A stretch of 64,000 nucleotides of DNA from Mesorhizobium sp. ES1-1 (GCF_020164785.1 NZ_JAIUGX010000001.1:62001-126000); one strand, 5' to 3'; positions 17,695 through 27,472 are shown, counted from the stretch's first letter. Notes: generated from the letters alone by a model not told the origin. Numbers and translations are program-made.

Positions 17695-19464
17695 TCAGGC
17701 CGAAATCAGCGTCTCACCGGCAATTGTGAGGCTTTCGGCGCCATCGACAACCCGTTCCCTCAAGGCGCGCGCCTCGCCGAGAAGGTTTTCAGCAAAGAAG
17801 CGGCAAAGGGCAATGCGGCCGCGATCGGCAAGCCCGCCCCGCGCCAGATAGGCGGCGCCGGCAGCCAGCGACATTAATCTGAGGTAGGGCGTGGCACCGG
17901 CCAGCGCTTCGTCCGTCCGACCCTCGGCCGCCAACTTCTGCAGGAAGCGGGTCGCTAGCGTCAAATCGGCGAATGCCTCGTCCAGGACATCCGCGGTGCG
18001 CCCGAATCCTTCCAGATTGGATGTCCGCAGGGCATTGGCGACCGCGGCAAGTTCGGCGATGTAGCCATGCACATGCGCGCCGCCACCAAGCGGCAGCTTG
18101 CGCATCACCAGATCGATCGCCTGGATGCCGTTGGTGCCTTCATAGATCGGCGCGATGCGGGCGTCGCGAAACAGCGCGGCTGCTCCCGTTTCCTCGATGA
18201 AGCCCATGCCCCCATGCACCTGGACACCGAGCGATGCGACGTCGACGCCGACATCGGTCGAGAACGCCTTGGCCAGCGGTGTCAGCAGATTGGCACGGTC
18301 GCGCCAATGCGCCGCTTCGTCGCCGGATAGCAGGCGCGCCATGTCCATTGCGTGGGCACAGGAATAGGCGACCGCCCGAGCGATCTGGGTCAGCGCCTTC
18401 ATGGTCAGGAGATTGCGCTGCACGTCGGGGTGGTGGACGATTGGAGCCATGCCGGCCCCGGTGTAGCTCGCCGCCTTGCCCTGGCGACGGTCATTGGCAT
18501 AGGCGATCGCCTTCTGCGTCGCGGCTTCGGCGACGGCGACGCCCTGCATGCCGACAGACAGACGCGCGTTGTTCATCATGGTGAACATGCAGGCGAGACC
18601 CTTGTTCTCCTCGCCGATGAGCCAACCCACTGCGCCCGGGCTGGCACCCTCGAAACCGTCGCCATAGATCATCGTGCAAGTCGGCGAGGTGTGGATGCCC
18701 AGCTTATGCTCGAGACCCGAGCAGAAAACGTCGTTGCGCTCGCCCAGCGAACCATCGTCCCCGACCAGGAATTTCGGCACCAGGAACAGCGAGATGCCGC
18801 GTGTGCCGGCCGGCGCATCGGGCAGCCGCGCCAGCACCAGATGGATGATGTTGTCGGTGAGATCGTGCTCGCCATAGGTGATGAAGATTTTCTGGCCGAA
18901 GATGCGGTAGGTGCCGTCGCCGGCTGGTTCGGCGCGCGCGCGCAGGGCGTTAAGGTCCGAACCGGCCTGCGGCTCGGTCAGGTTCATCGTCCCCATCCAT
19001 TCGCCCGAGACAAGCTTTGCGAGATACTTGGTCTTGAGTTCCGGGGAGGCGTGTTTGTCGAGCGCCTCGACCGCGCCCATGGTCAGCGTCGGCCCGATGC
19101 CGAAGGCCATCGAGGCCGAGTTCCACATTTCAAGCGCGGCGACGCCAAGCATGGTCGGCAGCGCCTGGCCGCCATATGCTTGCGGGCCGGAGAGAGCATT
19201 CCAGCCGCCGCCGATCCATCGGCTATAGAGGTCCTTCCAGCCAGGCGGCATGGTGACGTTGGCGCCGTTCAGCGCTGCACCATGTTCGTCGCCGATCTTG
19301 TAGAGGGGCGCCACTTCCTCGCTGGCGAAACGGGCGGCCTCAATGAGAATGGCGTCGACCATATCCTCGTCGAGATCACCGAACGAACCGGCATCGAGGG
19401 CCGGCTTCATACCGGCCACATGCTTGAGTGTGAAAGCGATATCGTCGACTGGTGCCCGATACAT
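17695..19464 (-). CDS. Acyl-CoA dehydrogenase (long 590-residue type, C-terminal AcdC domain)
   Basis: This 589-residue flavoprotein oxidises an acyl-CoA to the trans-2-enoyl-CoA. The FAD and substrate segments include MNLTEPQAGSDL and the catalytic base region IYEGTNGIQAIDLVMRKL. An N-terminal extension and a ~130-residue C-terminal domain mark the subgroup related to AidB-like and FadE-like proteins of Proteobacteria. The partner enoyl-CoA hydratase is immediately downstream. A LiuR-like palindrome lies 90 bases upstream. Confidence 0.94.
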   Translation of the reverse strand: MYRAPVDDIAFTLKHVAGMKPALDAGSFGDLDEDMVDAILIEAARFASEEVAPLYKIGDEHGAALNGANVTMPPGWKDLYSRWIGGGWNALSGPQAYGGQALPTMLGVAALEMWNSASMAFGIGPTLTMGAVEALDKHASPELKTKYLAKLVSGEWMGTMNLTEPQAGSDLNALRARAEPAGDGTYRIFGQKIFITYGEHDLTDNIIHLVLARLPDAPAGTRGISLFLVPKFLVGDDGSLGERNDVFCSGLEHKLGIHTSPTCTMIYGDGFEGASPGAVGWLIGEENKGLACMFTMMNNARLSVGMQGVAVAEAATQKAIAYANDRRQGKAASYTGAGMAPIVHHPDVQRNLLTMKALTQIARAVAYSCAHAMDMARLLSGDEAAHWRDRANLLTPLAKAFSTDVGVDVASLGVQVHGGMGFIEETGAAALFRDARIAPIYEGTNGIQAIDLVMRKLPLGGGAHVHGYIAELAAVANALRTSNLEGFGRTADVLDEAFADLTLATRFLQKLAAEGRTDEALAGATPYLRLMSLAAGAAYLARGGLADRGRIALCRFFAENLLGEARALRERVVDGAESLTIAGETLISA

Positions 19465-20164
19465 AGCCCGCTCTTCCTCCTGCCCGCCGGCCCTGGTCCA
19501 CCCCAGGCGTGGCGTTGACGCAAAGCCATTCGGCCTTGGCTGTCCGATCTTCTTTTACGTAAACGTCAAATGTTGTCACGCGATTTTGCAATCGCGCCAA
19601 CGCTTATTTGATTGCGTGGAGGCCGGACAGGTTGACCGGCCACAGACCGACAGCGACCGGGAACCACGCATGCTTGCCGGCCCGATCTTTATCGCTGCAT
19701 CGAATGCGGCCTGCCCTATCGGGCCGCCGAATTCCAGTACCGTGAGGGAAGATTCGCGGCGGCGCCTCCTACTGTTCGGATCGCGATATATATTATGCTC
19801 GTCGCAATGCTCTCGCCCATCACCAAAAACGCGCCGCGGAAGGTACGCTGAGACAACAGCCCGCACGCGACCCGTTCGAGATGCGTCCCTAGCCTGAAAC
19901 CGAGTGGTCTACGGGGCCACGACGACCAGGCCATCCAAGGCCACTGGCCCAGAACGCGATCGTAAGCCCAGCTTGCCGAGGATCGATTGTTCCCGGACAA
20001 TTTGCCCGCCTCTTCTCCCGTTCAGCGGTGGGGCATTGGTGATGTGTTCCAGCATGGCTTCGGGAAGCATTCCTTAACCATGACGGTCCAGACTTTGCCC
20101 TTGGTCAACGGGATTGCCTGTTTTGAGATTTCCGGGGCGTTTTCATCGCCGTTCAGGGGGCGCC
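19465..20164. other. 700-base gap with no supported gene
   Basis: Apart from the LiuR-like site, I see an inverted repeat CGCGATT-TTGC-AATCGCG at 19579-19596. On the plus strand, one stop-bounded frame (about 19637-19852) could encode a peptide with a zinc-ribbon-like pair (RCIECGLPYR) and a basic tail. It has no ATG, GTG or TTG start in the needed place, so it may be a gene remnant. A minus-strand frame at 19716-20000 has no family signature. Nothing else is apparent. Confidence 0.4.
19554..19569. promoter_or_regulatory. Candidate LiuR/FadP-type operator upstream of the acyl-CoA dehydrogenase
   Basis: The 16-mer TTTACGTAAACGTCAA is an imperfect palindrome (TTkACGT-N2-ACGTmAA). It matches the pattern I recall for MerR-family LiuR sites controlling acyl-CoA and branched-chain catabolism in Proteobacteria. 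It lies 90 bases before the dehydrogenase start, a suitable promoter position. No MerR gene is in the window. Confidence 0.45.
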
Positions 20165-21379
20165 GTGCGGACTGCCGTTGACAGCCTGTTCCGCGCCCAT
20201 GCCGTGGCCCCACTATCCCCACGCATCTTCGGGGGGCACGCGCTGACACTTCTCGCTTTAGCGACGAGCATGGCGCTGTCGACGGCGGCGAAAGCATCGG
20301 ATTTTTCTGAGCCGTGGAAGAAAACCGACCGGGCCCTGGTGGTCGACGCTTACGAGTACAATTCGATCGACTGGGCGAAACTTGCCACCGACAAACGCAT
20401 TGTCGGCTTCATCAACAAGGCGTCGGACGGACTGCCGCCGCCCTATTTCTGTTTCGGCGGCGACATCGAGGTGAGGCTCTGCAAGGCGTTGTGGAAACGC
20501 CATGCTGTAACGCGCGAGCTGTTCCAAACCCGCAGGGTGGTGGCCAAGGCCCTCGGCCTGAAATGGGGCGCCTACCATCTCGCGCGTCCAGGCAATCCGG
20601 TCGAGCAGGCCAACAATTTCCTCGATTTCGCCGACCCCGCGCCTGACGATCTTCTGGCACTTGATATAGAGGGCATCGACCCGACACAGTTCATGTCGCT
20701 GGAAGACGCCGAGGTCTTCGTGCGCCAGGTGCACCGGCGCATCGGCCGTTTCCCCGTCCTCTACACCAACGGCAAGACCGCCCAGTACATCGCCGACAAC
20801 AGCTACAAATATGGCCTGCTGTCGCGGCTGCCGCTCTGGTATGCGCGCTACAGGCCCGACATCGACATGCATTTCCCATTGGGCAACTGGCAGCGCTACG
20901 CGCTCTGGCAATTCGCGGCGCAAGCCAATTGCGGCCGGGCGCGTTGCCCTTACAGGGTCGCCGGCACGCCGAACGACATCGACGTCAACGTCGCCCCGGT
21001 GGATGCCGCCACGCTGCGCGAGCAGTGGCCGTTCGGTGGCCTGATAGACGTCCCTGCCGATTATCTGGCGAGCGTACCGGTTCCCCTCTCTCGAGAGGCG
21101 GCCTTGGCCGGCAAGAGCACCATCATCTATGCCGATGTGGCAGCGCCGCCGACTTTAGAGGAAATCGCCGCCGTGCTCGGTTCGGGTTGGTCACGCTTCC
21201 GGGATGGCTTCCGCATGCCAGTCATGAACGCGGTGCCCCGGGGGACAGACTTCGGCATTGTCCAATATGTCGCCTGGAATCGCGCCGAGCGGCATTCACC
21301 CGGGCAACCCGACGCCGCCTTCGAAGCGGTTGATCCGATCAATACGGCCTCGACCGGAACCGATCGGGATCGGCGTTAA
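20165..21379 (+). CDS. Secreted glycoside hydrolase family 25 lysozyme
   Basis: This protein of about 404 residues should cleave the N-acetylmuramic acid to N-acetylglucosamine bond in peptidoglycan. The GH25 TIM-barrel features are [12 protein letters not shown] at the start, the catalytic DxE in [27 protein letters not shown] and the late NDIDVN. A hydrophobic segment ([18 protein letters not shown]) acts as signal peptide or anchor. I prefer GTG 20165 because CAGGGGG precedes it. The open frame reaches back to a TTG at 20114, and ATG 20270 would shorten the signal. The C-terminal ~90 residues are extra. The stop overlaps that of purD by 4 bases. Confidence 0.85.
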   Translation: MRTAVDSLFRAHAVAPLSPRIFGGHALTLLALATSMALSTAAKASDFSEPWKKTDRALVVDAYEYNSIDWAKLATDKRIVGFINKASDGLPPPYFCFGGDIEVRLCKALWKRHAVTRELFQTRRVVAKALGLKWGAYHLARPGNPVEQANNFLDFADPAPDDLLALDIEGIDPTQFMSLEDAEVFVRQVHRRIGRFPVLYTNGKTAQYIADNSYKYGLLSRLPLWYARYRPDIDMHFPLGNWQRYALWQFAAQANCGRARCPYRVAGTPNDIDVNVAPVDAATLREQWPFGGLIDVPADYLASVPVPLSREAALAGKSTIIYADVAAPPTLEEIAAVLGSGWSRFRDGFRMPVMNAVPRGTDFGIVQYVAWNRAERHSPGQPDAAFEAVDPINTASTGTDRDRR

Positions 21380-22668
21380 GCTTTCATTCCCGAATGTGCC
21401 CGTTCCCGCGCCACGGCCTGCCAGCCGATGTCACGGCGGCAGAAGCCGTCCGGCCAGTCGATGCGGTCGAGCGCGGTATAGGCTCTTTCCTGCGCCTCGC
21501 CGACAGTCGCGCCTGAAGCCGTGATGTTGAGGACGCGGCCGCCATTGGCAACCAGCGCACCGCCGTTGATGGCGGTGCCGGCCTGGAAAATCTGGACGCC
21601 AGCGACCGCCGCCTCGTCGACGCCGCGAATGACCGACCCTTTTTCCGGCGTGCCGGGATAGCCCCTGGCGGCCATCACCACGGTGAGGGCCGATTCGTCG
21701 CGCCAACGCACCGAGCTGTGCGCGAGCTGGCCGTCGGCCGCGGCATTGAGCAGGACCAGCAGATCGTCCTTCAGCCGCATCATCAGCACCTGGCATTCCG
21801 GGTCGCCGAAACGAGTGTTGTACTCGATCAGCCTCGGTCCCCTGTCGGTGATCATGAGCCCCGCAAACAATACGCCCGAGAAAGGCGCTCCAAGCTCGGC
21901 CATGCCGCGCATGGTCGGCTCGACGATTTCGCGCATGGTGCGCTCGATCATCTGTTGTGTCATCACCGGCGCCGGTGAATAGGCGCCCATGCCCCCGGTG
22001 TTCGGGCCTGTGTCGCCGTCGCCGACGCGCTTGTGGTCCTGCGCCGTGCCAAAGGGGAGCGCCGTGGTGCCGTCGCAAAGGCAGAAGAAGCTCGCCTCCT
22101 CGCCGGTCATGAATTCCTCGATCACGACCTCCGTGCCGGCGGCACCGAAGGAGCCCTCGAAGCAGGCGTCGAGCGCGGCGCGCGCCTCGTCGAGCGTCAT
22201 CGCGACGGTGACGCCCTTGCCGGCGGCGAGCCCATCGGCCTTGATGACGATCGGCGCGCCTGTCTGTTCGACATAGGCCCTGGCGGATGCGATGTCGGCG
22301 AAACGACCATAGGCAGCGGTCGGGATGCCGTATCGGGCGCAAAGGTCCTTGGTGAAGCCCTTGGATCCTTCGAGCCGCGCCGCGGCTTTGGAGGGCCCGA
22401 AGACACGAATGCCCTGCGCTCGCAGATCGTCCGCAATACCGGCGACCAGAGGTCCCTCGGGACCGACCACGACGAGGCCGATGGCCTTGTCCTTGCAAAA
22501 GGCGGCGACGGCGGCATGATCGGTGACGTCCAGCTTCACCAATTCGGCTTCGCCGCCGATGCCCGGGTTGCCGGGTGACGCATAGAGCCTAGTCAGCAGC
22601 GGCGACGCGGCGAGTTTCCAGGCGAGCGCGTGTTCGCGGCCGCCGGAGCCGAGAAGAAGGACGTTCAT
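21376..22668 (-). CDS. purD: Phosphoribosylamine-glycine ligase
   Basis: PurD makes glycinamide ribonucleotide in de novo purine synthesis. The 430-residue ATP-grasp protein begins [18 protein letters not shown]. It has [31 protein letters not shown] and [12 protein letters not shown], all diagnostic. ATG 22668 has GAGG about 5 bases upstream, while the preceding GTG at 22674 does not. It is divergent from ubiA and converges on the GH25 gene. Confidence 0.97.
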   Translation of the reverse strand: MNVLLLGSGGREHALAWKLAASPLLTRLYASPGNPGIGGEAELVKLDVTDHAAVAAFCKDKAIGLVVVGPEGPLVAGIADDLRAQGIRVFGPSKAAARLEGSKGFTKDLCARYGIPTAAYGRFADIASARAYVEQTGAPIVIKADGLAAGKGVTVAMTLDEARAALDACFEGSFGAAGTEVVIEEFMTGEEASFFCLCDGTTALPFGTAQDHKRVGDGDTGPNTGGMGAYSPAPVMTQQMIERTMREIVEPTMRGMAELGAPFSGVLFAGLMITDRGPRLIEYNTRFGDPECQVLMMRLKDDLLVLLNAAADGQLAHSSVRWRDESALTVVMAARGYPGTPEKGSVIRGVDEAAVAGVQIFQAGTAINGGALVANGGRVLNITASGATVGEAQERAYTALDRIDWPDGFCRRDIGWQAVARERAHSGMKA

Positions 22669-22978
22669 GGCCACCTCGTAATGCCGACTTCGAAACAGTC
22701 TCTTGGAGCAACCCGCTATTGCCCTAAGCAGGACGGGTCAAGAGATCCGGGTGTTTTGACCAAGATTGCGCACGGGAACGTTACCCTGCCGGATACACTG
22801 CCCATGCAGCGAGAGCGTGCCCATCTATGATGCGTATCAGCGCGTGTCGGACGAAGCGCTGGCGTTCATTGGGGTGGCCACGGGCGGTCCGCCACCCGCG
22901 ACATCTTTGACTCGTGAAAGACGGAGGGACGCGCTCCTCCGCTTGCCGCTTGACGGTTTCGGCCGCCGCTGCCACTCC
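22669..22978. other. purD/ubiA divergent intergenic region
   Basis: In this 310-base gap the ubiA frame is open back to 22766, but that extension is not part of the UbiA family. I see no riboswitch or clear operator. The two promoters must lie here. Confidence 0.4.
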
Positions 22979-23968
22979 ATGGCGATGGAAACCATCCAGT
23001 CGAAAACAGCCCAAGGCCGCGTCGCCGATGCCCCGAACGGCCATTGGGTCTACCGCGTGCTGCCGCGTTCGATTTGGCCTTATGCCCAGCTTGCCCGTTG
23101 GGATAGGCCAATCGGCTGGCAGCTGCTGTTATGGCCATGCTGGTGGTCGGCCGCGCTCTCGGCGAGTGCTTATCCGCGGCCCGGCGACCCGCTGCTCTCC
23201 CTGCTGCCAGCGCCGTGGTACCTTGTGCTCTTCCTGATCGGCGCCATAGCGATGCGCGGCGCCGGTTGCACCTATAACGACATCGTCGACCAAGACATCG
23301 ACAACAAGGTCGAGCGCACGCGCTCGCGTCCGTTGCCGGCCGGCAAGACGACGCGGCGGCGGGCATGGGTATTTCTGGTCGTGCAGGCGCTGGCAGGCCT
23401 CGCAGTGCTCATCCAGCTCAACGGCTTCGCCATCTTGCTCGGCATCTGTTCACTGGTTGTCATCGCCATCTACCCGTTCATGAAGCGAGTGACCAATTGG
23501 CCGCAACTGGTCCTCGGTCTGGCCTTTTCTTGGGGTGCTTTGATGGGATGGGCAGCCGAGTTCGGCGACCTCGATGGACCCGCGGTCATGCTCTATATCG
23601 GCTCGATCCTGTGGGTCATCGGCTATGACACGATCTACGCGCATCAGGACAAGGAAGATGACGCCATTGTCGGCGTGCGCTCGACGGCACGCCTGTTCGG
23701 CGACAACACCAAATCATGGCTCGCCGGACTCTATGGCGGCGCGTTGATCTGCTTCGCCGTCGCCTTCGCGTCGGCGCAGGCGCCGGTGGTGGCGCTGGCC
23801 GGACTGATCGCGGCCGGCGCGCATCTTGCGCGGCAGATCGCGGTGCTGGATATCGACAACCCCGACCAGTGCCTGCGGCTGTTCCGATCGAACAATCAGG
23901 TCGGTTGGCTGATCTTTATCGGCCTCATCGCGGGAGCGATTTGGGTGACGCTGAAGCCGCTGGTGTAG
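22979..23968 (+). CDS. ubiA: 4-hydroxybenzoate polyprenyltransferase
   Basis: UbiA attaches the polyprenyl tail to 4-hydroxybenzoate in ubiquinone synthesis, at the inner membrane. The ~329-residue protein has about eight membrane segments and both Asp-rich motifs: NDIVDQDID with KVERTRSRPLPAG, and DTIYAHQDKEDD. Starts at 22979 and 22985 are both possible and give the usual length. The side chain probably comes from the polyprenyl synthase encoded at 34.7 kb in this window. Confidence 0.95.
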   Translation: MAMETIQSKTAQGRVADAPNGHWVYRVLPRSIWPYAQLARWDRPIGWQLLLWPCWWSAALSASAYPRPGDPLLSLLPAPWYLVLFLIGAIAMRGAGCTYNDIVDQDIDNKVERTRSRPLPAGKTTRRRAWVFLVVQALAGLAVLIQLNGFAILLGICSLVVIAIYPFMKRVTNWPQLVLGLAFSWGALMGWAAEFGDLDGPAVMLYIGSILWVIGYDTIYAHQDKEDDAIVGVRSTARLFGDNTKSWLAGLYGGALICFAVAFASAQAPVVALAGLIAAGAHLARQIAVLDIDNPDQCLRLFRSNNQVGWLIFIGLIAGAIWVTLKPLV

Positions 23969-23977
23969 CGGCTTTTT

Positions 23978-24130
23978 CCCTCCTCCCCCTTTGGAAGAAG
24001 GTGGATCGGCGCGCAGCAGCGAGACGGCTGAGGGGTGCGGGACGGAGTGCCCCCATTGTCAAGCTGGAACGCCCCTCATCCGACCGAGCTCCGCTCGGCC
24101 ACCTTCTCCCTCAAGGGGAGAAGGGGGTGC
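23978..24130. repeat. Inverted pair of RIME/REP-like palindromic repeats
   Basis: Two related modules face each other between ubiA and the DUF6101 gene. The left (about 23978-24040) reads through GAAGGTGG to GCTGAGGGG. The right (about 24070-24127) reads CCCCTCATCCG, then a stem CCGAGC-TCC-GCTCGG (24084-24098). It ends with a perfect stem CCTTCTCCC-TCAAG-GGGAGAAGG (24102-24124). I recall similar sequences dispersed between rhizobial genes. A related stem occurs at 61159-61185. Confidence 0.75.
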
Positions 24131-24134
24131 CATC

Positions 24135-24701
24135 CTAATCCCTGGAAATGATATCCTGGCCGTCGACGACCAGCCTTAGACCGAGATCGCCGGCCCTGCG
24201 GCGAGCGAGGAAACGCGGCCGGCGCATGGTCGAGACACGGCCCTTGCGGCGCTCCTGCGGCGGCAATGCCTTGATAGCGGCGCCGAGCGATTCTTCCAGC
24301 GTGCGGGCAACGCCGTCCGATTCGATGAGCAGCATGGGCAGGCGATATGCGTCCGCCCAGGCGCGCCAGTCGGCGGCGACATCTTCCAGATCCTCGGCCA
24401 CCAGCAGCGGCACCGACAGCATCGGATCGTTGTGGAGCAGTTCCAGGGTCACCGTGACATTGCCGTCAGGATCCTCCATGGCGCGGGCGGCAACGCCGCG
24501 GAACGCAGTGGCCGGCAAAGCGATGATCGCGGGCACGCCACTCATCTCGAGAATGCGGCGGATCACGGCGCCGCGTTGATCGATGGTGAAGGTCACGTCG
24601 CCATAGTCGTCACGGGTCGCGTAGCTCACCATTTGGGGCAGGCGAAATGGGTCGAGGCGCATGTTGCGCCCGGCCCAGACTGGCTTCAGTCCGGTGTTCA
24701 T
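24135..24701 (-). CDS. DUF6101 family protein
   Basis: This 188-residue soluble protein matches what I recall of DUF6101, a family restricted to Rhizobiales-like bacteria. It contains MNTGLKPVWAGRNMRLDPFRLP, a beta-rich middle with RGAVIRRI, and a very basic C-terminal stretch (QERRKGRVSTMRRPRFLARRRAG at ~150-172). There are no cysteines or catalytic motifs. The basic tail suggests contact with nucleic acid or membrane, but this is inference. Its leader has two tandem hairpins. Confidence 0.8.
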   Translation of the reverse strand: MNTGLKPVWAGRNMRLDPFRLPQMVSYATRDDYGDVTFTIDQRGAVIRRILEMSGVPAIIALPATAFRGVAARAMEDPDGNVTVTLELLHNDPMLSVPLLVAEDLEDVAADWRAWADAYRLPMLLIESDGVARTLEESLGAAIKALPPQERRKGRVSTMRRPRFLARRRAGDLGLRLVVDGQDIISRD

Positions 24702-24782
24702 GGAGTGCCTTCCTGTCTATCTCCTGAGAGCCGGTGTCCGGTTCTCTCCGGGCCGGTTATTCCGGCCTCGTTTGTGAGGTGA
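24702..24782 (-). promoter_or_regulatory. Structured 5' leader of the DUF6101 gene
   Basis: Read on the minus strand, two stems precede the ribosome site. The first is GGCCGG-AATAA-CCGGCC (24767-24751). The second is GAGAACCGG-ACA-CCGGCTCTC (24746-24726, one G-U pair). AGGAG, AGGAAG and the ATG follow. The tandem stems could be a cis-regulatory RNA, but I do not recognise a known class. Confidence 0.4.
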
Positions 24783-24886
24783 CAGTAGCGCCGGCTCCTT
24801 ACCGCCGCGCTTAAGAAAGTCGGTTAAATTTTGCTGATCTCAGGGATGGTTATCGGAATGCCACCGGCCACTAAATGTTGAAAGGA

Positions 24887-26317
24887 TCAGATAACCTTAC
24901 CGGGATTCATGATGCCGGCCGGATCGAAGGCGGCTTTGACCCGGCGCATCAGCTCGATCGCCATCGGCGGCGCGGTCTCGATCAGTTCGTCCCGCTTCAA
25001 CTGGCCGATGCCGTGCTCGGCCGAGATCGAACCGTGAAAGCCGCGCACCACCTCGTGCACCGCCCTGTTCATGGCATGGTACAAGGCGAGGAACGCATCG
25101 TCATCGCCGTCGACGGGCCGCGAGATGTTGTAGTGGAGATTGCCGTCGCCCATGTGGCCGAAGCAGACCACGCGCGCGCCCGGACTCACGGCGGCGACGG
25201 CTTGGGCGGCTGTCTCGATGAATTGCGGAACCGTTGCGATCGGTACTGAAATATCGTGCTTGATCGACGCCCCTTCGGGCTTCTGTGCGTCGGGCAGGAC
25301 CTCCCGGAAATTCCAAAAGGCATCGCCCTGCGCGAGGCTTGCGGCGATGACGGCGTCACCGACGATCTCCTGCTCGAGGGCGGCTGAGAGAACCTCCTCG
25401 ATGAGCGCCCTTGCGTCCTCGGCCGAGCGACCCGAGGAAATCTGCATCAGAACGTACCAGGGCCAATCCTCCATGAGCGGCCGCACCACGCCTTTGGCAT
25501 GGGCCAGCGTGAAGTCGTATGGCCGCCTGCCGATCAGCTCGAAGGCGGTGAGTGCCGCCCCTGCGCGGTCCATAGCCAGGCCCAACAGCGAAAGCGCCGC
25601 CTCGGGCGATGACAGGCCAACGAAGGACACCTCCCTGCCTTTCGGCTTCGGAAACAGCTTGAGCACGGCGGCGGTGATGACGCCGAGCGTGCCCTCGGCG
25701 CCGACGAACAGGTCCTTCAGATCGTAGCCGGTATTGTCCTTCTTCAGCTTGCGCAGATCGTCGAAAACCTCGCCCGTCGGCAGCACCACTTCGACGCCGA
25801 GGCAGAGTTCACGCGCATTGCCATACGCAAGCACACCGGTGCCGCCGGCGTTCGAAGACAAATTGCCGCCAATCTGGCAGGAGCCTTGCGCGGCCAGCGA
25901 CAGCGGAAACAGCCGGTCTGCGCCATCGGCCGCTTCCTGCAGCGTCTGGAGAATGACGCCGGCCTCGACCGTGACCGTGTTGGACAGCACATCCAGCTCG
26001 CGAACGCGGTTCAGACGCGATAGCGACAAGATGATCTCGCGACCGGTCTTATCCGGAACCTGGGCGCCGACCAGCCCGGTGTTGCCGCTTTGCGGAACCA
26101 CCGGCGTGCCGGTTTCGGTTGCCAGGCGCATGATGCGGCTGACCTCGTCCACATTGCCCGGCCGCAGCACCAGCGATGTCGCGCCATGCCACAGCCCACG
26201 CCGCTCGCTCAGGTAAGGTGCGATTTCGCGTTCGTCGCGAAGCGCATATTTCTCGCCGACAATCGCCGCGAAGCGATCAATGAGAACGGGGGCAAGCGGT
26301 GGTGGACTTTCGGTCAT
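24887..26317 (-). CDS. FAD-binding oxidoreductase, D-2-hydroxyacid dehydrogenase/GlcD type
   Basis: This 476-residue protein has the PCMH-type FAD domain with VVPQSGNTGLVG and GGNLSSNAGGTGVLAYGNARELCLG. The C-terminal domain has GHMGDGNLHYN and SAEHGIGQLKRDEL. These match D-2-hydroxyglutarate or D-lactate dehydrogenases, which pass electrons to a quinone or flavoprotein. The exact substrate is not fixed by the motifs. The start is 10 bases after the Sua5 stop, so they are likely co-transcribed. Confidence 0.92.
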   Translation of the reverse strand: MTESPPPLAPVLIDRFAAIVGEKYALRDEREIAPYLSERRGLWHGATSLVLRPGNVDEVSRIMRLATETGTPVVPQSGNTGLVGAQVPDKTGREIILSLSRLNRVRELDVLSNTVTVEAGVILQTLQEAADGADRLFPLSLAAQGSCQIGGNLSSNAGGTGVLAYGNARELCLGVEVVLPTGEVFDDLRKLKKDNTGYDLKDLFVGAEGTLGVITAAVLKLFPKPKGREVSFVGLSSPEAALSLLGLAMDRAGAALTAFELIGRRPYDFTLAHAKGVVRPLMEDWPWYVLMQISSGRSAEDARALIEEVLSAALEQEIVGDAVIAASLAQGDAFWNFREVLPDAQKPEGASIKHDISVPIATVPQFIETAAQAVAAVSPGARVVCFGHMGDGNLHYNISRPVDGDDDAFLALYHAMNRAVHEVVRGFHGSISAEHGIGQLKRDELIETAPPMAIELMRRVKAAFDPAGIMNPGKVI

Positions 26318-26326
26318 GCGGGAAAA

Positions 26327-27307
26327 CTATGCCGCCGGCGCCGGGTTGTCACGAGGAGCCGCCGCCCGCGACAACCGATCGTTGATCGCCTCACCGAGCC
26401 CGTCGGACGGTATAGGCTCGACGGCGATGGCTCGCGCGCCGACGCGATCGAGTTCCTGCATATGCGCGAAAAGATTGGTCGCTGCTTCGCGCAGATCGCC
26501 CGATTGCGAGAGGTTGCGGAACGCGGCGGCGTGTTGCCATCCCTCTGCCCGCCGATCGCCGAAGCCGAGCAGGGCTTCATCCTGGGCGACAGTCCGCGCA
26601 TCGAGCCGTACGGCGGCATCGGGCGCATAGTGCGAAGCAAGCATGCCCGGAGCCTCTATGCCGGCACTGCCGCCACGCAACAGTGCCATGCCGACGGCCG
26701 CTTCGATCTCTCCGGCGGCGATGCCGCCCGGCCTGAGCAGCCGTAATCGCCCACCTTCGGCTTTGACGATTGTCGATTCCAGCCCGACCGGTGTCGCGCC
26801 GCCATTGACCACCAGTCTGATCCTGTCGCCGAGATCCGCCGCGACCGCCTGAGCGGTCGTCGCGCTGATCCTGCCGGACGAATTGGCGCTGGGTGCGGCA
26901 ATGGGGCGGCCGAGGTTTGCAATCAGGTCGCGGCCAAATCCCCTCGGCATGCGCAAGGCAATCGTATCAAGCCCCGCCGTGACGAGTGGATGGATGCCGT
27001 TGCCGGGCCGCTGCGGCAACACCAGCGTCAAGGGACCTGGCCAGAACGCAAGCGCCAGACTTTCCGACAGCCGATCAAACAGCCCGATATGTTCGGCCAT
27101 CGCCATGTCGGCGACATGGGCGATCAGCGGGTTGAAGCGCGGCCGCCCCTTGGCCTCGAAAATCCGTGCCACGCCGATGCCGTTGGTGGCATCGCCGGCC
27201 AGCCCATAAACGGTTTCGGTCGGAATGGCGACGACATCGCCGGCCCGCAGCAGTGCCAAGGCAGGTTTCAACGCCACGCCGGCGGCAAGTATTTCAGCCA
27301 CTCTCAT
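26327..27307 (-). CDS. L-threonylcarbamoyladenylate synthase (Sua5/YwlC)
   Basis: This enzyme makes threonylcarbamoyl-AMP for the t6A37 modification of tRNAs. The YrdC domain (residues ~10-195) has PTETVYGLAGDA, the KGRPRFNPLIAHV lysine/arginine motif and APSANSSGRIS. A linker leads to the C-terminal Sua5 domain (~210-326, with HYAPDA). Its presence marks the long Sua5 type as opposed to the short TsaC. ATG 27307 gives MRVAEILAAG. The frame continues to 27460 without family similarity. Confidence 0.94.
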   Translation of the reverse strand: MRVAEILAAGVALKPALALLRAGDVVAIPTETVYGLAGDATNGIGVARIFEAKGRPRFNPLIAHVADMAMAEHIGLFDRLSESLALAFWPGPLTLVLPQRPGNGIHPLVTAGLDTIALRMPRGFGRDLIANLGRPIAAPSANSSGRISATTAQAVAADLGDRIRLVVNGGATPVGLESTIVKAEGGRLRLLRPGGIAAGEIEAAVGMALLRGGSAGIEAPGMLASHYAPDAAVRLDARTVAQDEALLGFGDRRAEGWQHAAAFRNLSQSGDLREAATNLFAHMQELDRVGARAIAVEPIPSDGLGEAINDRLSRAAAPRDNPAPAA

Positions 27308-27472
27308 CACCTCGCAGATGCAGGCTGCGTAATACGATGGCCGCCGTTGGGCAAGTCGGCGTTGGCAGCCCGGCATTGGCAATCCATCAATCTCTAAAAT
27401 GGTATGTTTCAAAGAAAGCCGACAGCAATTTCGCCCCGTTACCATGCGGCTTCTTTTCAAAGGGAGCTATCC

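Noticed and set aside
19716..20000. 94-residue minus-strand frame in the large gap
   Set aside because: No recognisable domain, a Trp/Arg-rich shadow-like composition and no ribosome site seen.
20165..21379. GH25 lysozyme as part of a prophage
   Set aside because: No holin, structural, integrase or terminase genes are nearby; both neighbours are housekeeping genes.
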